The notes under the pieces were generated by a model. The model was not told where the DNA came from, did no database searches, and saw only the letters and a program-made list of their open reading frames with translations. Shown here piece after piece: positions 35,332-44,319 of a DNA stretch of 64,000 nt. Source of the DNA: Bifidobacterium angulatum DSM 20098 = JCM 7096 (GTDB lineage: Bacteria; Actinomycetota; Actinomycetes; Actinomycetales; Bifidobacteriaceae); the NCBI RefSeq assembly GCF_001025155.1, contig NZ_AP012322.1:1116001-1180000 (forward strand). The letters run 5' to 3'. A program made the translations under genes and the position numbers. Position 1 is the first letter of the stretch; each line of letters opens with the position of its first letter.

Positions 35332-35722
35332 GATCCCCTCCCCCTTGTGGTTTCTTTGTGTTTCTGCGGTTTCACCGCAGCGGTTTGCGCATAACCGCGT
35401 GATTTGTCTGAACGTTTTCACGGTAGCGGCTTCCCCTTACAGAACACTGGGCGTGTGGCTCTGGGCGGAATCAAAGCAAAGACAATGCGCATACGCCGTA
35501 TCCTTAGCAAGTCCACCGGATGGCGAAGTTCTAGTACCTGAGTACCCCAAAAGAGCCATATCGTTTGTCGTGCGGCTGCTTATGAGTGCAGGTGACCGCA
35601 CGACTACTCCGCAGTCGGTCGCCGTTGCTGGTCAGCGGCACCATACGAACCGGACAGGGCCTTACGAATAGAGTGAATTCCCCACCCATCTCCCCCCCAC
35701 CCCAACGAGTAAGCTGGAACCC
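35332..35722. other. Intergenic region before the fetAB-like operon
   Basis: 391 bp. No gene is supportable in any frame. It should contain divergent promoters for the peptidase and the ABC exporter; no operator or hairpin stands out apart from C-rich tracts near 35685-35703. Confidence 0.45.
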
Positions 35723-36517
35723 ATGCAGTATGTGTTTGCGGCCTCCGGCATGACGTGCGAAGTCCCGGGGACCGATTCGTCCAGAACAATATTCAAGGGT
35801 CTGCGCTTCGCCATCGAACGCGGCGAGATCGTCGATCTGGTCGGCCCGTCCGGCTCGGGCAAGAGCAGTCTGCTCACCGCGTTCGCCCAGCTGAACCCGC
35901 ACGCCCATGGTTCCATGGAGCTTGAAGGGCGCCCGGCAAGCGAGTTCACACCGCAGCAGTGGCGCAGCCAAGTGGCGTATCTGCCGCAGAAGGCGCTGCT
36001 CACCGGTTCCACCGTGGCCGAGGCGATTCGCCTGCCGTGGACCTTGCGTATCCGCAACACCACGGGCACCAGCCGCCCCTCGCGCCTGAGCCGCCTGTTT
36101 TCCCGCCAGTCCCCTGCCGCCCAGGCGAAGGCGCTGCTCCCCAGTGAACGCATTCGCGCAACGCTTGACAGCATCGGCTGTGAGGACATCGACTTGGATC
36201 GGGCCCCGCATGACCTGTCGGGCGGTCAGGCGGCACGCGTAAGTCTTGCGCGCACGCTGCTCACCGAGCCGAAGGTTCTGCTGGCCGACGAGGTGGATGC
36301 CGGGCTTGACGATGAGAATGCCGAGAAGGTCGCCGCCATCATGGCGCAATATGCGGATCGCGGCATGTCTATCGTCCGCATCAGGCATCGCCCGCCGGAC
36401 GGGCGCGCCTCGCGGATTGTCGCATTGGATGGCGGCGTGCTTACCGAAACATACGCGAACAGCCGGAAGATCAGCCAGAGCAACAATCGGGAAGACGGCC
36501 AGGAGGCACGGGCATGA
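35723..36517 (+). CDS. ABC transporter ATP-binding protein, FetA-like
   Basis: 264-residue ATPase with Walker A GPSGSGKSS (about residues 40-48), Q-loop LPQKALL, signature DLSGGQAARVSLARTLL, Walker B VLLADEVDAGLD and a degenerate H-loop region IVRIRHRPPDG. A loop of about 35 residues between Q-loop and signature is rich in Arg/Ser and longer than in E. coli FetA. The stop overlaps the permease start in ATGA. With its partner it matches the FetAB/YbbLM layout, which exports iron and helps resist peroxide. Metal specificity here is inferred. Confidence 0.85.
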   Translation: MQYVFAASGMTCEVPGTDSSRTIFKGLRFAIERGEIVDLVGPSGSGKSSLLTAFAQLNPHAHGSMELEGRPASEFTPQQWRSQVAYLPQKALLTGSTVAEAIRLPWTLRIRNTTGTSRPSRLSRLFSRQSPAAQAKALLPSERIRATLDSIGCEDIDLDRAPHDLSGGQAARVSLARTLLTEPKVLLADEVDAGLDDENAEKVAAIMAQYADRGMSIVRIRHRPPDGRASRIVALDGGVLTETYANSRKISQSNNREDGQEARA

Positions 36518-37302
36518 GCGGCAACTACTATTCCATCGACATCTGGGGGCTGCTCGTCGCGCTTGCCATGGTGGCCGTGGCGGCCGGCATTTCCAGCCTG
36601 ATGCGCATGGGCATCGGACGCACGCTGCTATGGTCGGCCTGCCGCGCACTGCTGCAATTGTGCGCGATGGGCTTCATCATGGCCTTCGTCATCCGTTCAG
36701 GCAACCCGTGGTTCGTACTGCTGCTCATCGCATTCATGCTGATCGCGGCGGTGCAGATCACGCTTTCACGCGCCAAAGGCGTGCCGAAAGGGCTGGCCGG
36801 CCCGGTATTGCTGAGCCTGGTGCTCACCATGCTTATCATGATGTCTCTGGTCACCGAACTGGTGATTCGACCGCACCCCTGGTATGCACCGCAACTGGTG
36901 GTGCCGCTGACCGGCATGCTGTTGGGCAACACCGTCTCCGCTTTGGCCGTTGGGCTGAGCCGTTTCTTCGAAAGCATGCGCGAGCGCCGCGATGAGGTCG
37001 ATACGCTGCTGGCTTTGGGTGCGACGGCGTGGGAGGCGGCTCGGCCGAGCGTCGTTTCGTCGATTCGTCTGGGTCTGATGCCGACCACTGCGTCGCTGGC
37101 TTCGGCGGGCATCGTCACGGTGCCAGGCATGATGGCCGGCCAGATCATTGCTGGCGGCGATCCGATCAATGCTGCGAAATACCAGTTCATGGTGTTAGCT
37201 GCGATTGCGGCGCTCACCCTGCTGGCCGATAGCGTCATCATGGTGCTGGCGTATCGGAAGTGCTTCACCTTACTCGACCAGTACCAGCCGGTTCCGGCGT
37301 GA
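36514..37302 (+). CDS. FetB/UPF0014 family metal exporter permease
   Basis: 262-residue membrane protein of the UPF0014 (FetB, YbbM) family, with about seven helices. The conserved cytoplasmic stretch is FESMRERRDEVDTLLALGATAWEA, then IVTVPGMMAGQIIAGGDP around residues 195-212. It is translationally coupled to the ATPase gene by a 4-bp overlap. It probably exports iron or another transition metal. Confidence 0.9.
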   Translation: MSGNYYSIDIWGLLVALAMVAVAAGISSLMRMGIGRTLLWSACRALLQLCAMGFIMAFVIRSGNPWFVLLLIAFMLIAAVQITLSRAKGVPKGLAGPVLLSLVLTMLIMMSLVTELVIRPHPWYAPQLVVPLTGMLLGNTVSALAVGLSRFFESMRERRDEVDTLLALGATAWEAARPSVVSSIRLGLMPTTASLASAGIVTVPGMMAGQIIAGGDPINAAKYQFMVLAAIAALTLLADSVIMVLAYRKCFTLLDQYQPVPA

Positions 37303-37373
37303 TGGCTATGATATATGCATGTCAATCGTTTTATGCGATATGCGTCGCAATCTAAAGAGCAAAGGAGCCTGCT

Positions 37374-38084
37374 ATGACAACAGCCACTGGCAAGCGCATC
37401 GCCATCGTCACCGGAAGCGCCCTGGGGTTGGGCTATGAGCTGGCGCGCCAGCTTATCGAACGCGGCTGGCTCGTGGCCGGCATCGACTTCAACGCCGAAC
37501 GTCAGAACGAGCTCGCCGAACGCTTCGGCGCGGACAGCTACCATGCGTTCGTCGGCGATGTTTCCGACGAGCGTTTCGTAAACGAATCCATTGCCGAGAT
37601 CGCTAAGATCGGCCACATCGACCTACTCATCAACAATGCCGGCCAGCCTTCGTTCAAAGTGCCGACCGGCTACGTGGCGGCCGACGTGGACAAATGCCTG
37701 AAAGGGCTCAAGGGCATGATCCTGTGGAGCGTAGCCACGTTGAAGGTCTGCGATGAGCGGAATCTCAAAATCGCCAACGTGATGAGTACCGCCGCCACGC
37801 GCGGCAACGCCAACGAATCCGTGTACTGCGCGACCAAGTGGGGCGAAAAGGGCTACACGCAGAGTCTCAAGGCGGCCTACAAGGGCACGAGCGTGAAGGT
37901 GGTGGGCGTCTACCCCGGTGGCATCGACACCGACTTCTACCACGACAGCCACGATTACGTGTCGCTCGACAAGCAGCATTCCTTCATGAACCCGGCCGAG
38001 CTTGCCGAGGTGATTCTGTTCAACCTCGTCAATGAAGCGAATCTCACCGTCTCCGACATCCTCATCGAACGCAACTACCGGTAA
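37374..38084 (+). CDS. Short-chain dehydrogenase/reductase
   Basis: 236-residue cytoplasmic NAD(P)-dependent reductase: VTGSALGLGYELA at the N-terminus, LLINNAG around residue 84, MSTAATR strand and the YCATK catalytic pair near 153-157. An aspartate after the second strand (GIDFNAER) favours NAD. AAAGGAG precedes the ATG. It is monocistronic by spacing; its substrate is unknown. Compared with the other SDR at 14.6 kb it is a separate subfamily. Confidence 0.88.
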   Translation: MTTATGKRIAIVTGSALGLGYELARQLIERGWLVAGIDFNAERQNELAERFGADSYHAFVGDVSDERFVNESIAEIAKIGHIDLLINNAGQPSFKVPTGYVAADVDKCLKGLKGMILWSVATLKVCDERNLKIANVMSTAATRGNANESVYCATKWGEKGYTQSLKAAYKGTSVKVVGVYPGGIDTDFYHDSHDYVSLDKQHSFMNPAELAEVILFNLVNEANLTVSDILIERNYR

Positions 38085-38129
38085 CGCGACAGCGCGTTCT
38101 TGAACCGGCAAGGCACAGTGAACCAGTCT

Positions 38130-38163
38130 GCGCGGCTCCCGCTACTTTGTGCGGGAGCCGCGC
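38130..38163. terminator. Bidirectional hairpin between SDR and mmcQ
   Basis: Perfect 13-bp GC-rich stem GCGCGGCTCCCGC / GCGGGAGCCGCGC, 8-base loop. The stop codon and last codons of the minus-strand gene lie inside it. Confidence 0.7.
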
Positions 38164-38540
38164 GTCTTCGACGCCGTCAACTGGTAGCTCATGTCAAGCA
38201 GCATCGCGATCATGCCATCCGCCACACTGCCGTCCAGCGCAACGGTGATCCAGGTGTCCTTGCTCATGTGATATGCGGGGAAGCAACCAGGCTCCTCACG
38301 CAGCGAGCCAATCAAAAACGGGTCGCATTTGACATTGAGCACGGCCAGCGGCTCTGCGCCTTGCAATCCCAGCCTGTTCCTTGGAACATCCATGATGAGA
38401 GCGAACCATTTCCGGTTATCGCCATGACGGAACACCGCATGAGTCGGATATCTGGCCCATGGGTAATCGGCGTCCACACCGAAGTTCTCCGCAATGAACG
38501 ATTCCAATTCGCCGCGATTCACAGCTCCTCCCATCATCAA
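38142..38540 (-). CDS. MmcQ/YjbR family protein
   Basis: 132-residue cytoplasmic protein of the MmcQ/YjbR (DUF419) family, a CyaY-like or DNA-binding-like fold of unsettled function. Family landmarks are ADYPWARYPTHAVFRHGDNRKWFALIM and the C-terminal HMSKDTWITVALDGSVADGMIAMLLDMSYQL. Three ATGs occur at the start. Single gene between two terminators. Confidence 0.85.
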   Translation of the reverse strand: MMMGGAVNRGELESFIAENFGVDADYPWARYPTHAVFRHGDNRKWFALIMDVPRNRLGLQGAEPLAVLNVKCDPFLIGSLREEPGCFPAYHMSKDTWITVALDGSVADGMIAMLLDMSYQLTASKTRGSRTK

Positions 38541-38633
38541 GGTACCAAAGCTGAATCATGATATCGCAATGCGGATATGGTCAGCTTGTGGAATCCGAAA
38601 ACCCTATCAAAAGGATGACGCGCCTAATAACAT

Positions 38634-38672
38634 ATAGGCGTTCTTTCCATGATTCGAGGAAAGAACGCCTAT
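38634..38672 (-). terminator. Hairpin terminator of the uracil permease gene
   Basis: Perfect 15-bp stem ATAGGCGTTCTTTCC / GGAAAGAACGCCTAT, 9-base loop, 45 bp after the permease stop and followed on the minus strand by ATGTTATT. Confidence 0.8.
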
Positions 38673-38717
38673 CTACTGTGCAGTCACGCTATGGCTGCAC
38701 ACCAAGCATTGCCGATG

Positions 38718-40007
38718 CTACAGCACGTCCGGATCGTCCTTGGCGATGGTGCCGGTCGCCTTGCCGATGGCCTTGAGGCCGTGGTAGGCGACGAGCACCA
38801 CGATGGTGCCGATGGCGATGCCGTTGAACGAAATGCCGTTGACGGCGAACGCGAACTGACCGATGGCGATGATCATGGTGATGGCGGCCACCATGATGTT
38901 GATCGGCTTGTCGAAGTTGACCTTGTTCTCCACCCAGATGCGGATACCGATCATGCCGATCATGCCGTAAAGCAAAGTGGTCACGCCGCCGAGCACGCCG
39001 GCGGGGATGGTGTTGATGATGGCGCCGAACTTCGGGCACAGCGACAGAATCAACGCAAAGCCGGCCGCGCACCAGTAGGCCGCGGTGGAATACACCTTGG
39101 TGGCCGCCATCACACCGATGTTCTCACCATAGGTGGTGGTGCCGGAGCCACCGCCGAAACCGGCGATGGTGGTGCCCAAGCCGTCGGCGAACAGAGCGGT
39201 GCCGATCTGGTCGTCATAATCACGTCCGGTCATCTGGGAGACGGACTTAACATGGCCCACGTTTTCAGCAACCAGCACCAGCACCACCGGGACGAACATC
39301 GGCAGAATGGAGAAGTCGACCTGCGGGGTGTGGAAATGAGGCAGACCAATCCAGGCAGCCTTGCCGATGGCGGAGAAATCGACCTGGCCGCGGCAGCATG
39401 CGTAGGCATAGCCGATGATCACACCAAGAAGAATGTTCAAGCGCCCCATCAGACCCTTGAACAGCACAGCCACCAGCAGCACGGCCACCAAGGTGACGAT
39501 GGCGGTGTCGGGCGCGACCTTGAAGTTGTTCCACACGCTTGGAGCGAGGTTGAAGCCGATGATGGCCACGATGGCGCCGTTGACGACCGGTGGCATGATG
39601 ATGTCGATCCACTTGGCACCCGCATAGTGCACGACAATGCCGATCAGAGCCAGCAGCAGGCCGGTGACCATGATGCCGAAGGACGCGACGGCGATGCCCT
39701 TATGCGCGGTGGTGACCGCGGTGATCGGGGCGATGAAGCCGAACGACGAACCCAGGTAGCTCGGCAGCACATTCCTGTTGATCAACAGGAACAGCGCCGT
39801 GGACATGGCGGTGAAGAACAGCGTGGTGGACGGGTCGAAGCCTGTCAGGATCGGCACCAGGAAGGTGGCACCGAACATGGCGATCACATGCTGTGCACCG
39901 ATTTCGGCGGTACGCGGCCAAGTCAGGCGCTCATCGGGTTCTACGACCTCGCCCGGCAGCAGCGTCTTGCTGTCGCCATGCAGGTTCCATTGGAAAATAT
40001 TACTCAT
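38718..40007 (-). CDS. Uracil permease, NCS2 family
   Basis: 429-residue polytopic symporter of the UraA/RutG branch. The signature GHVKSVSQMTGRDYDDQIGTAL around residues 250-271 and GFGGGSGTTTYGENIGVMAATKVYST carry the conserved substrate-site glutamates and glycine-rich turn. It differs from the xanthine-type permease at the window start. The ATG at 40007 is preceded by GAGAGAAAAG; a 16-codon upstream extension lacks family similarity. Uracil is the likely substrate. Confidence 0.9.
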   Translation of the reverse strand: MSNIFQWNLHGDSKTLLPGEVVEPDERLTWPRTAEIGAQHVIAMFGATFLVPILTGFDPSTTLFFTAMSTALFLLINRNVLPSYLGSSFGFIAPITAVTTAHKGIAVASFGIMVTGLLLALIGIVVHYAGAKWIDIIMPPVVNGAIVAIIGFNLAPSVWNNFKVAPDTAIVTLVAVLLVAVLFKGLMGRLNILLGVIIGYAYACCRGQVDFSAIGKAAWIGLPHFHTPQVDFSILPMFVPVVLVLVAENVGHVKSVSQMTGRDYDDQIGTALFADGLGTTIAGFGGGSGTTTYGENIGVMAATKVYSTAAYWCAAGFALILSLCPKFGAIINTIPAGVLGGVTTLLYGMIGMIGIRIWVENKVNFDKPINIMVAAITMIIAIGQFAFAVNGISFNGIAIGTIVVLVAYHGLKAIGKATGTIAKDDPDVL

Positions 40008-40138
40008 CTTTTCTCTCAATCGAGGTTCAGGGCGCGGCTCTTGCCGTCCGCGCACTGAGCGTCCATTGTAATCAAGGCATCGTCAGAGCATTATTTTCCG
40101 GGTGTGCACCTCCTAATCCCGCGAGTCGTACCGCGATA

Positions 40139-40951
40139 TCACAGGTGCGGGTCGACGGCGTGCACCACATCCACCAGGTCGCCGTTGGAAAGCAACGGAC
40201 GCTTGAATTCACGCCACGGCTCCACCTGCATCTCCCACTTGCCGGCCTGCTCGTTGAACACCGGGCGAGCCGTCTGCTCCCAGCGGAAACGCTTGCATGT
40301 ACGGCCGGTCTGCGGATCCCTGCGCGAATAGTGCAGGCATGTGCAGTTGGTGATCCGCCAGTCGGGCGAATCGGCGCGATGCATGAACTCCTCGTCGGAC
40401 AGATCCTCCAACGTGAGCATCAGCGCAAGCATCAGATCGCCATGACTGACCATGACCACCGACTCCGCATCGGACTTACGGTTCAGCGAGGTGAGCAGGT
40501 TATGCACGCGGTTCTCCGCCACATCGGCGATGGACTCGCCGGCCGGCGGGCACCAGTACAACGGGTCGGTGTTCTTGAACAGCCAGTTGCGCTTGTAGCT
40601 GGTACGGAACTCCTCTTTGGTGATGGTGCTGATCTCACCCCACGAACGTTCGCGCAGCACGCGCGTCTCCTCCCACTTCGCCTTCGGCAAAGCCATGGTG
40701 GCAGCCGTCTCGCGCGTACGCACGTAAGGCGAGACGAGATAACGGTCGAACAGCTCCTGCTGCGCTACCAGCCAACGGCCGATGCAGTCGGCCTGCTTGC
40801 GCCCCGTGGCCGTAAGCCTCCACGACCGGTCCGGCACCGTCACGTTGTCTTGCGTATACAGCGAGTTATCGCCCTGCTCGCCGGCGCTGATAATCACATT
40901 CGCCTCGGACTCGCCATGGCGGATCACATACAGATCTAGTGGCATTCCCAT
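40139..40951 (-). CDS. Histidine phosphatase family protein
   Basis: 270-residue phosphoglycerate-mutase-like enzyme: N-terminal YVIRHGESEAN with catalytic His12 in RHG, LTATGRKQA, SPYVRTRETA and the second histidine in VMVSHGDLML around residue 168. The C-terminal 60 residues (with CTCLHYSRRDPQTGR) go beyond the core and are unusual. Substrate unknown; a phospho-sugar or nucleotide is possible. It stands alone, 131 bp from the uracil permease. Confidence 0.86.
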   Translation of the reverse strand: MGMPLDLYVIRHGESEANVIISAGEQGDNSLYTQDNVTVPDRSWRLTATGRKQADCIGRWLVAQQELFDRYLVSPYVRTRETAATMALPKAKWEETRVLRERSWGEISTITKEEFRTSYKRNWLFKNTDPLYWCPPAGESIADVAENRVHNLLTSLNRKSDAESVVMVSHGDLMLALMLTLEDLSDEEFMHRADSPDWRITNCTCLHYSRRDPQTGRTCKRFRWEQTARPVFNEQAGKWEMQVEPWREFKRPLLSNGDLVDVVHAVDPHL

Positions 40952-41069
40952 ATTCGATCGTTCCTTACCTCATACTTCGTGTTCGTCGTTGAATACCTTC
41001 TACCGTAGCCGATGATGCACGCAGACGACGGCATTGTTGCGCCAGAAGCGAAGAATTCGCAGGCAAGAC

Positions 41070-41106
41070 ACGCCACGTTCACCCACGCCACGTTCACCCA
41101 CGCCAC
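41070..41106. repeat. 15-bp tandem repeat, 2.5 copies
   Basis: ACGCCACGTTCACCC at 41070-41084 and 41085-41099, then a partial copy ACGCCAC. It lies just beyond the araC-type stop codon in the gap toward the phosphatase gene. Confidence 0.8.
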
Positions 41107-41128
41107 CCGCCAATCGGCCTATTCCTAC

Positions 41129-41890
41129 CTATTCCGGCCAGATGCCGGCCTGCGCGTATTTCCTGCGGTACTCCCCCGGCGTCATGCCGCTGTGCTTCTT
41201 GAACACCTTGGTGAAATGGCTTTGGGAACGATAGGCCAGAATACGCGCGATCTCAGCGAACCCGTATTCCGAGTACTTGAGCATGTTCTCCGCGGCCTCC
41301 ATGCGCTTGTCGGTAACGTATTGCGAGATGGTCGTGCCGGTTTCGCGGGCGAACAGTTCGGAAAGGTACGTAGGGTTCAAGTGCACATGCTCGGCGAGGA
41401 TGGGCACGGTGATCTTCTCATGCAGATGGTAATGGATGTAATCCATGCATTCGTTGACGGCCTTGGAATGCGTCTCCAGCTTCTGCATGTCGGCCATGGC
41501 CCAGGTGAAGAAGGTCATCATGTCGGTGTGCAATCGGCGCACATCGTCGGGTGTCTTGCATTGTTCCAAATCCTGGATGTACAGGTCGGAGGCGTTGTAG
41601 GCATCCTCCTCGTCCATGCCGCCTTCGATGGCGAAGCGTGTGGCCAGCGTAATCGTGGTGACGAACCGGTATTTCACATTGAGCAGCGGATCATCCGACA
41701 GATGGCCATACAGTCCGGAATCCCACAGTCTGGTGCTTTCGTTGATCGCGTTGATGTCGCCGGAACGCATCATGTCGTATTGCTTCATCTCTTCGACATA
41801 GCGGTGATGACGCACCCTGTCTTCACGCGACAGAAAGTCAAGATACCCGAGTTTTGCCTCATTAACGACTGCCATATGCCAGACCTCCAT
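41129..41890 (-). CDS. AraC-family regulator with unrecognised sensor domain
   Basis: 253 residues. The C-terminal ~100 residues are two helix-turn-helix motifs of the AraC type (VPILAEHVHLNPTYLSELFARETG and FAEIARILAYRSQSHFTKVFKKHSG). The N-terminal 140 residues are all-helical, without the cupin pattern, and hold an acidic stretch MDEEDAYNASDLYIQDLEQC; this resembles regulators of YSIRK or sugar systems but is not identified. The neighbours do not reveal a target. Confidence 0.88.
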   Translation of the reverse strand: MEVWHMAVVNEAKLGYLDFLSREDRVRHHRYVEEMKQYDMMRSGDINAINESTRLWDSGLYGHLSDDPLLNVKYRFVTTITLATRFAIEGGMDEEDAYNASDLYIQDLEQCKTPDDVRRLHTDMMTFFTWAMADMQKLETHSKAVNECMDYIHYHLHEKITVPILAEHVHLNPTYLSELFARETGTTISQYVTDKRMEAAENMLKYSEYGFAEIARILAYRSQSHFTKVFKKHSGMTPGEYRRKYAQAGIWPE

Positions 41891-42020
41891 CGTTGCGGTT
41901 TCGTCGGCATAACACGATGATTATACGCAGCCAGCCACGTCGTTTCGCCCAAAGCGAGTCGACGTGGCCGGCAGTCTCACGGCATGCTACCAAGCAAGGT
42001 GGCGAACCATGACGCGAGAC

Positions 42021-42340
42021 TCAGTACATGCCATAGGACATCCTGCTGAGCGAAGCGGCGAGCCCGCCAAGAATCACCGCGAAGATCAGCACGATAGCCA
42101 GCAACGTGAGCAGCATCTGCACGATCATGGCAAGAATCCAGCCCCAGTGGGGGTCGCGCTTGGCGGTGGAATTGCCCTGCGCCACCACGACGGGCTGCCA
42201 CATGGAGAACAGGCCCAGGCCGAGCATCTGCAGCGGCGTCTACGGCAAAACCTTCAACGGGTTCCTGACCGTTCTGCGGCGCGACGGCAGAACTTGGCAT
42301 CCTCAGGATTGCCGAACCGGCAGTGTATACATTGCTTCAT
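42021..42340 (-). pseudogene. Zinc-ribbon membrane protein, frameshifted
   Basis: Starts well (GAGGGGGG before the ATG at 42340) with MKQCIHCRFGNPEDAKFC, a zinc-ribbon half, but the second CxxC is lost and the frame stops after 28 codons. Two frame changes later the sequence resumes with a single-helix membrane tail (MLGLGLFSMWQPVVVAQGN and then a helix around ILAMIVQMLLTLLAIVLIFAV) ending at 42021. The pieces fit one zinc-ribbon/membrane protein disabled by frameshifts and probably a small deletion. Confidence 0.6.
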
Positions 42341-42743
42341 ATTGCCCCCCTCAATATAGGTGGTCGGTCGAATCCATACGCCTATTGGCACGAGCCACAG
42401 AAGCCTCAGTCCTCCACGCGGCGCCTGTAGTGCAGACGGAAACGACATCATCCTGCCTACCTACTCCATGCCCCGTAACGCACAGGTGCGCCGCCACCAT
42501 GCCACGTGGGGGCACGCCCAATTACAACGCGCCAGTCTACGGTCGTTCCCATTCCCCTGTTCTCGGGCAAAACGCAAAACACACAGCCGACCGCCCGATT
42601 TGATGATTTCTATGCATATGAATCCTGCCGGGAGAGCGAACAACCTGCGCTTTCGGCTTATAACCGTTAGCCATATGAGCAATATGGCTCGGTTTTTGCA
42701 CCTTGCAAGAAGCTGTAGACGGAGAAATCCCCCTTTTGTGAGT
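42341..42743. other. Intergenic stretch without recognisable genes
   Basis: About 400 bp. No frame here looks coding. Composition is ordinary; nothing is seen until the long inverted repeat begins at 42744. Confidence 0.45.
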
Positions 42744-42874
42744 TTCCGTAGGGGGTTTGCGCTTCCGTAGGTGGTTGTCCTCAGAACCGGCTTTGGAAAC
42801 GGCTCGATATCAGGCCATTTCCAAACGGGTTATCGGCTCTCACCACCTACGGAAGTCAAAAACCACCTACGGAA
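42744..42874. repeat. 131-bp long-arm inverted repeat with four TTCCGTAGGTGG copies
   Basis: Each arm is about 60 bp and the arms align along nearly all of their length with few mismatches. Each holds two direct copies of TTCCGTAGG(T/G)GG, 19-20 bp apart (42744-42755 and 42763-42774 on plus; 42843-42854 and 42863-42874 reversed). The arms meet at TTTGGAAACGG / CCATTTCCAAA around a 12-base tip. It could fold into one very long hairpin as RNA or extruded DNA. No coding capacity. Confidence 0.8.
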
Positions 42875-42933
42875 TGCGCCGGGCAGCGGAAAACACACAG
42901 GCATGCACAAGCGCTGCCCCAGTCGAGGAAATT

Positions 42934-43773
42934 CTAGAAATAGGTGCTCCATCCGAGCTTGACGGCAAGGATGATGCCAGTGAGCACGGCGGCCGCACGC
43001 ATGATGTTTTCAGGGATATGCCGGGTGACCGGAGGCGCGATGGAACTGCCGATGATGCAGCCCAGGCACATGGCGATGGCGAACGGCCAGTAGACGGAAC
43101 CTCGGATGATGAACATGATTGCGGCGGAGATGTTCGCGCCGAATCCCACCACGGTTTTCAGCGCGTTGATCTGATGGAACGGGCCGATCTTGCCCAGGTC
43201 GAGAATCGCAAGTGCCAATGTTCCGGCTGCCGCGCCGAAATAACCGGAGTAGATGCCGACGAAGCTCACGCCAACCCACAGCCACCAGGGGTCGTTGCGC
43301 AGGCTGCCGCCGGCGGTTCTGCTGGCGATCTGCTCTGCGCGCTTGCCTTGGTGCGATTGCGGCAACGCCTGTGCGACGGCGTCGCGTGCGGCGGCTTTCT
43401 TGCGCGGGTTGAGCGCAATGAGCAACGCGCTGAACAGGATGAGCGGCGGGACTGCGCATTCGAACACTTTTGCCGGCAGCTCCAAGAGCAGCAGCCCGCC
43501 GATGATGCCACCGACCAGGCCGATGCAGGCGTAGATGATCACGCGCTTGTGCTGGCCGGCGAGTTCCTTTCTGGCGGAGAGCAATCCACCGATGCCGGTG
43601 CCGCACACGCCCACGGTGTTCGTGGTGTTGGACAGCACCGGTGGGATGCCGAACGCCAGCAATGCCGGGTAGGAGATCAGCGACGAGGCTCCGACGGCGT
43701 ATCCGACGAATCCCGCGCCGATTCCGGAGATAAGCACCAACAGCAAGGTGACGACGGACACTCCTGCGACCAT
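42934..43773 (-). CDS. TSUP (TauE/SafE) family membrane exporter
   Basis: 279-residue membrane protein with about eight helices in two repeats, family TauE/SafE (PF01925), which moves sulfite, sulfoacetate or other small organic or sulfur anions. Repeat motifs GIGAGFVGYAVGASSLISYPALL and GIYSGYFGAAAGTLALAIL show the duplicated fold. ATG 43773 is preceded by GAGGGAAGTGGTC; the longer frame to 43956 runs over an intergenic hairpin. The next gene upstream is the chimeric kinase fragment. Confidence 0.87.
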   Translation of the reverse strand: MVAGVSVVTLLLVLISGIGAGFVGYAVGASSLISYPALLAFGIPPVLSNTTNTVGVCGTGIGGLLSARKELAGQHKRVIIYACIGLVGGIIGGLLLLELPAKVFECAVPPLILFSALLIALNPRKKAAARDAVAQALPQSHQGKRAEQIASRTAGGSLRNDPWWLWVGVSFVGIYSGYFGAAAGTLALAILDLGKIGPFHQINALKTVVGFGANISAAIMFIIRGSVYWPFAIAMCLGCIIGSSIAPPVTRHIPENIMRAAAVLTGIILAVKLGWSTYF

Positions 43774-43892
43774 GACCACTTCCCTCGATCCCGGAGCCGA
43801 TATGACAACGGGAGCCAAGCTTAACGGCTTGACTCCCGGAATGTCGGACTTGTTCAGAACGTGGTTGCATCGCCATGCCCGAACGTCACAAT

Positions 43893-44306
43893 TCAGCGTC
43901 CGCGCTTGGCGATCAGCGATTCGGTCCAATATGCGGCGAGCGGAATCAGCGCCCACTGCAGCGCGAGCCCCGGCAGGCCTGCGGCCAGATCACTCGTCCA
44001 AGTGGCGGCGATGGCGTTGGTCGAGCCGAAGGCGAACACGGCGATCGCCGTGGCTACGGTCAGCGCCACTCGACCAGCCAGCTGCGCGACAAGCACCTTG
44101 ACCAATCCCGGCAACCTGACCGAACGCAGGAAGAAATCGTCCATGTGCAGCACATTGCCGCCGAACCGTTCGTTGAGGTTTCGGGCCAACGTGGTTTTGC
44201 CGGACGCGCATGGGCCGTCGATGGCGACGAACACATGCTCTTGTTCGGCAAGCAGCGTCTCGATGCGGCGCACGGCAGCCTCCATACCTACGGGTTTCGC
44301 AGTCAT
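43893..44306 (-). pseudogene. Chimeric ORF: uridine kinase-like N-terminus joined to a membrane-protein C-terminus
   Basis: Residues 1-60 are the P-loop start of a small kinase (VFVAIDGPCASGKTTLA, then LHMDDFFLR) as in uridine kinase-like proteins. At about residue 62 this breaks off and changes into a hydrophobic tail of about 75 residues (LVKVLVAQLAGRVALTVATA and QWALIPLAAYWTESLIA) that reads like the end of a polytopic importer subunit, possibly an ECF S-component. The ATG at 44306 has GGAGG five bases upstream, so it may still be translated. I interpret it as a deletion fusion of two genes; a functional fusion is unlikely because the kinase lacks its substrate and lid regions. Confidence 0.6.
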
Positions 44307-44319
44307 GGTGGCCTCCATG

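Noticed and set aside
38649..40058. 469-codon open frame on the plus strand
   Set aside because: It is the antisense of the uracil permease gene; its His/Asp/Gly-rich composition is what antisense of a GC-rich membrane gene gives.
41070..41106. Possible CRISPR-like repeats
   Set aside because: Only 2.5 copies of a 15-bp unit directly in tandem without spacers.
42744..42874. Four-copy repeat as a CRISPR array
   Set aside because: Copies are 12 bp, two in each orientation, with 7-8 bp between pairs; this is an inverted repeat, not an array.
43798..43833. Possible riboswitch upstream of the TSUP gene
   Set aside because: Only a single hairpin (GGGAG-C-CAAGC with its mirror, one mismatch) is present; no conserved aptamer motif recognised. 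More likely a simple terminator after the chimeric gene.
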